Below, in pieces: positions 63,082 to 64,000 of a DNA stretch of 64,000 nucleotides. The notes below the pieces were generated by a model. It saw only the letters and a list, made by a program, of their open reading frames with translations, did no database searches and was not told the origin of the DNA. A program made the position numbers and the translations under genes. The stretch comes from an uncultured Tolumonas sp. (lineage in GTDB: Bacteria > Pseudomonadota > Gammaproteobacteria > Enterobacterales > Aeromonadaceae), in NCBI RefSeq assembly GCF_963556105.2, contig NZ_OY829945.1, positions 415,001 to 479,000 on the forward strand, in the 5' to 3' direction. Numbering within the stretch: the stretch's first letter is position 1; each line of letters begins with the position of its first letter.

Positions 63082-63786
63082 TTAATCATTAACTAAAAAC
63101 ACCACATAACCCCGAAAAAAGGGGGCTGTTTCCAAATAGTGCGGTGCTTGCCATTCGCCGTGCTGTACCAGCCCGATCTTAAATGGGATCCGCAATTGTG
63201 CCAGCCGAGGCAGGTAGGCTGCGTAGTTTTTTATCGTCTGCCGGCCCTGATAAGTTTGTACCACCGCCTCATCAACAATGCCATTTAACTGATTAACCAC
63301 CTCGGGTGAGCTGTTATTACTCCAGTCGAGTAAGCCGGTGATGCTTAATGCATAGTGTGCGGGTAACTGCTGGCGGAGGTGTTGCAAAAAGGCGACATAT
63401 TGCTGCATACGTAATGTGCGGGCATCAAAATCGATCTGGATACCCACTACTGGATTGCCCTGTTTTTGCCAGCGTGTTAGCTGTTGTGCAATAGACATGA
63501 AAATGGCATCAGACCAATGCAGGGTTTCCACCCGATAGGTCAGCCAGATCTTACCGTGCCGGAGACGAGGAACTGTAATACCTTGCGGAATAAACAGACT
63601 TTGCCCGCGACGTTCGCTGACTTGTCCTTGCAGGATATAGAGTGACTGCGCTTGTGCCAGCACCGGTTGTGGGCGAACGGCACTCCATAGCCAGAATTCG
63701 TGGTAGTCGTCTGCATTTACGTTGGCTTGTGCTGGTAGGAGGAAGAGGCCAGCCAGCAACATGAACCACAAACGAGAGTTACGCAT
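63082..63786 (-). CDS. DUF3142-like exported protein
   Basis: A 234-residue exported protein. The ATG at 63786 shares its A with the stop of the upstream gene (TAATG), which decides the start over a longer frame. The signal peptide is MRNSRLWFMLLAGLFLLPAQA. The mature part has an alpha/beta layout. GIQIDFDARTLRMQQYVAFLQ and YALSITGLLDWSNNSSPEVVNQLNGIVDEAVVQTYQGRQTI resemble glycoside-hydrolase-like TIM barrels, which is how DUF3142 proteins are described. A polysaccharide substrate is inference. It ends FFRGYVVFLVND. Confidence 0.75.
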   Translation of the reverse strand: MRNSRLWFMLLAGLFLLPAQANVNADDYHEFWLWSAVRPQPVLAQAQSLYILQGQVSERRGQSLFIPQGITVPRLRHGKIWLTYRVETLHWSDAIFMSIAQQLTRWQKQGNPVVGIQIDFDARTLRMQQYVAFLQHLRQQLPAHYALSITGLLDWSNNSSPEVVNQLNGIVDEAVVQTYQGRQTIKNYAAYLPRLAQLRIPFKIGLVQHGEWQAPHYLETAPFFRGYVVFLVND

Positions 63787-64000
63787 TACCAATAATATTT
63801 TAGTTGCTGACCCCAGCGGGTATCGCCATATTGCGATTTCAACGTATGGAACCATTGCTTGCGTTGTTCAATCGGGATCTCTTGTGAACCACAGCTGTTA
63901 TAACCGCTTGGTGCAAAACAGTTCACCGCACGATACAACGCATAGGCTTTATCGTCATGTGCCGCCGCTTTGTTTGCTATTACTTGTTGATAACCATCTA
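63786..64000 (-). CDS. C-terminal part of an uncharacterised protein (runs off the window edge)
   Basis: An open frame enters from the right edge and ends at 63786-63788. The visible 71 residues read DGYQQVIANKAAAHDDKAYA and continue with ALYRAVNCFAPSGYNSCGSQ. They end GDTRWGQQLKYYW. It contains two Cys residues, suggesting an exported protein. The stop overlaps the DUF3142 start (TAATG), so the two are coupled and likely work together. I do not recognise the family from this fragment. Confidence 0.75.
   Translation of the reverse strand, partial: DGYQQVIANKAAAHDDKAYALYRAVNCFAPSGYNSCGSQEIPIEQRKQWFHTLKSQYGDTRWGQQLKYYW

Overview
The window reads as a chromosomal segment of a facultative gammaproteobacterium. 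Order Aeromonadales, and within it a Tolumonas-like member of the Aeromonadaceae, is my best guess, but this is inference from gene content and order, not from a search. Supporting points are the ubiE-ubiJ-ubiB block, hemB, polA next to engB, a complete gspC-to-gspN type II secretion operon with nudE beside it, and a DUF3334-like CheC/CheX-type protein. Almost all of the segment is ordinary core and near-core genome. No insertion sequence, integrase, prophage or CRISPR array was seen.

Layout. 1-2.85 kb: the 3' part of an rRNA operon (23S, 5S, tRNA-Asp, terminator). 3-4 kb: an L,D-transpeptidase-fold protein and a periplasmic EF-hand protein. 4-8.1 kb (minus strand): ubiE-ubiJ-ubiB-hemB for ubiquinone and haem. 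8.1-9 kb: a 0.9 kb gap without a convincing ORF but with a strong minus-strand terminator, a degenerate AT-rich repeat array and, at its right edge, a structured leader before the queuosine-precursor transporter yhhQ. 9.9-13.4 kb: polA, with two perfect DnaA boxes upstream, and engB. 13.5-15.1 kb: small uncharacterised proteins. 15.1-17.7 kb: an orphan type VI secretion pair, hcp and vgrG, behind a good sigma-54 promoter candidate, with both genes carrying single-base frameshifts. 18-20.6 kb: a cytochrome b561 and a frameshifted DUF3857/transglutaminase protein. 20.7-26.2 kb: a gamma-glutamyl-polyamine catabolism locus (puuD/spuA, puuA/spuB, spuC, divergent puuC). 26.3-29.2 kb: sstT and a divergent RcnR-type regulator/DmeF cobalt-nickel efflux pair with a textbook TACT-G6-N-AGTA operator and a 21-copy Asp-His codon repeat. 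29.3-32.6 kb: mprF-virJ for aminoacyl-phosphatidylglycerol metabolism. 32.7-35.3 kb: lemA-M48 protease. 35.5-40.9 kb: an Asr-like basic protein, uvrD, kup and an unknown membrane protein. 41.1-47.7 kb: an RND efflux operon (acrA-acrB-oprM type) with a divergent TetR regulator. 47.6-50.9 kb: a large PAS/GAF/GGDEF/EAL protein. 51-62.3 kb: gspN to gspC. 62.5-64 kb: nudE, a DUF3142 protein and a truncated gene at the edge.

The least explained parts are the 8.1-9.0 kb non-coding region, where a terminated minus-strand RNA with no ORF is likely, and the small switch-like leader of yhhQ. The four single-nucleotide, homopolymer-associated frameshifts between 16.98 and 19.14 kb deserve resequencing. 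The one in vgrG sits exactly on a canonical -1 slippery heptamer. I found no clear previously undescribed multi-gene system.
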